Under the pieces are notes generated by a model. It worked only from the letters and a program-made list of their open reading frames with translations. It did not search any database and was not told the DNA's origin. From contig JAGLSF010000124.1 in assembly GCA_023136305.1 (NCBI GenBank), positions 1-6,234 on the forward strand: a stretch of 6,234 nucleotides of DNA. The letters run 5' to 3'. Source of the stretch: Spirochaetota bacterium (lineage in GTDB: Bacteria > Spirochaetota > B62-G9 > DRHN01). Below are positions 5,881 through 6,234 of the stretch, in pieces. The stretch's first letter is position 1; every line of letters begins with the position of its first letter. The position numbers and the translations under genes are program-made.

Positions 5881-6104
5881 TTTCTTCGCCCCTCGTTAAT
5901 TCTTTTTAATTCCAGCAAATACTCTTCCTCGCTCAAGCACCCTTTTAATTTGTGAATCGCTTTCTTTCTGCCATTTCCTTTTAAATCAAAATAGTTCCTC
6001 AGGGCTTCGACTATTATAGATGAAAAACCTTTCTGGTTCCTTGCCGCAGATTCAGAGATTAATTTTTGCCTCAAGTCATTGGGCAAATCAATTGTAGTTC
6101 TCAT
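5868..6104 (-). CDS. vapB: Ribbon-helix-helix antitoxin, VapB-like
   Basis: Antitoxin of the module, 78 aa. The N-terminal half is a ribbon-helix-helix DNA-binding domain: strand RTTIDLP at 2-8, helix A about 9-22, and helix B about 28-40 (SSIIVEALRNYF). Such proteins dimerise through the strand and bind palindromic operators. The C-terminal part (GCLSEEEYLLELKRINEG at 55-72, with W76) has the acidic-helix-plus-tryptophan character of VapB tails that enter the toxin active site. GAGGTG lies 7 nt before the ATG (6112-6117 on the minus strand). It is first in the operon and ends within vapC. The toxin-antitoxin complex would repress the promoter just upstream. AT-rich composition sets it apart from the sugar operon and suggests separate acquisition. 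Confidence 0.88.
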   Translation of the reverse strand: MRTTIDLPNDLRQKLISESAARNQKGFSSIIVEALRNYFDLKGNGRKKAIHKLKGCLSEEEYLLELKRINEGRRNWRT

Positions 6105-6125
6105 AATCTCACACCTCTATACATA

Positions 6126-6154
6126 AATATAATGAATATGCATATGCATGTCAA
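6126..6154 (-). promoter_or_regulatory. vapBC promoter, near-consensus sigma-70
   Basis: On the minus strand a perfect TTGACA (6149-6154) is followed by a 17-nt spacer and TATATT (6126-6131), five of six matches to the -10 consensus. Transcription should begin at about 6118-6120, only some 15 nt before the vapB ATG, so the transcript would start almost at the ribosome binding site. A promoter this strong in front of a toxin-antitoxin operon implies tight repression. Confidence 0.75.
6138..6149. promoter_or_regulatory. 12-bp perfect palindrome, probable VapBC operator
   Basis: ATGCATATGCAT is its own reverse complement and occupies most of the spacer between the -35 and -10 boxes of vapBC, sharing one base with the -35 box. 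Ribbon-helix-helix antitoxins bind short palindromes at such places, so a VapB dimer or VapBC complex here would block RNA polymerase. The placement is seen; the binding is inferred. Confidence 0.6.
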
Positions 6155-6234
6155 CGATGTTTTACCTTAGACTCCTCTCAATCATAAAAAGGTACAGGAA
6201 TTGACTATTTATTGCAGACTAAAACAATCTAATC
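6155..6234. other. AT-rich right edge, no supported gene
   Basis: These 80 bases upstream of the vapBC promoter contain no reading frame worth calling. A TTGACT at 6201-6206 on the + strand resembles a -35 box, but its best -10 partner (AACAAT at 6223-6228, 16-nt spacing) is poor. Confidence 0.4.

Noticed and set aside
6201..6228. Possible + strand promoter TTGACT with AACAAT
   Set aside because: The -10 box is poor and nothing downstream is visible to support it.
1..6234. CRISPR arrays, tRNA or rRNA genes, complete insertion sequences, known riboswitches
   Set aside because: I looked for regularly spaced repeats, cloverleaf-like segments, transposase motifs and recognisable aptamer sequences and saw none.

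Overview
The window looks like part of a bacterial chromosome, probably from an anaerobe. The main block is moderately GC-rich and encodes a sugar-type ABC importer, a URO-D/methyltransferase-like protein and a stand-alone MTH1675/AF0103-type protein, families I associate with anaerobic bacteria such as Desulfobacterota or spirochaetes and, for the last, also archaea. No rRNA or other marker is present, so the taxonomic guess is weak.

Layout. Positions 1-92 hold the end of an upstream gene and an 11-bp perfect inverted repeat. From 107 to 4431 four tightly packed + strand genes form one apparent operon: a MalF-type permease, a MalG-type permease, a 479-aa GHMP kinase distantly like galactokinase with altered sugar-site residues, and a 353-aa URO-D superfamily protein. 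The last is not HemE; it carries a His-x-Cys...Cys pattern like that of zinc-dependent corrinoid:thiol methyltransferases. The substrate-binding protein and ATPase of the importer are not in the window, though one of them may end at its left edge.

A 177-nt spacer (4432-4608) with an AT-rich stem and T-run, a possible promoter and two short palindromes leads to a separate + strand gene for a 187-aa pyruvate-kinase-C-terminal-like protein of the MTH1675/AF0103 type. A non-coding stretch of about 330 nt (5173-5499) follows, with nested inverted repeats but no convincing gene. The right end is AT-rich and holds a minus-strand vapBC toxin-antitoxin module. It has a near-consensus promoter whose 17-nt spacer contains a perfect 12-bp palindrome, the probable autoregulatory operator.

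How the genes may work together. The two permeases would form the channel of an importer for a sugar or sugar-like compound. The GHMP kinase would phosphorylate the imported compound, and the URO-D protein would perform a later step or a methyl transfer. The substrate is unknown. This combination is the part of the window most likely to be an undescribed pathway. The vapBC module appears to be an unrelated accessory insertion, judged by its base composition and opposite orientation.
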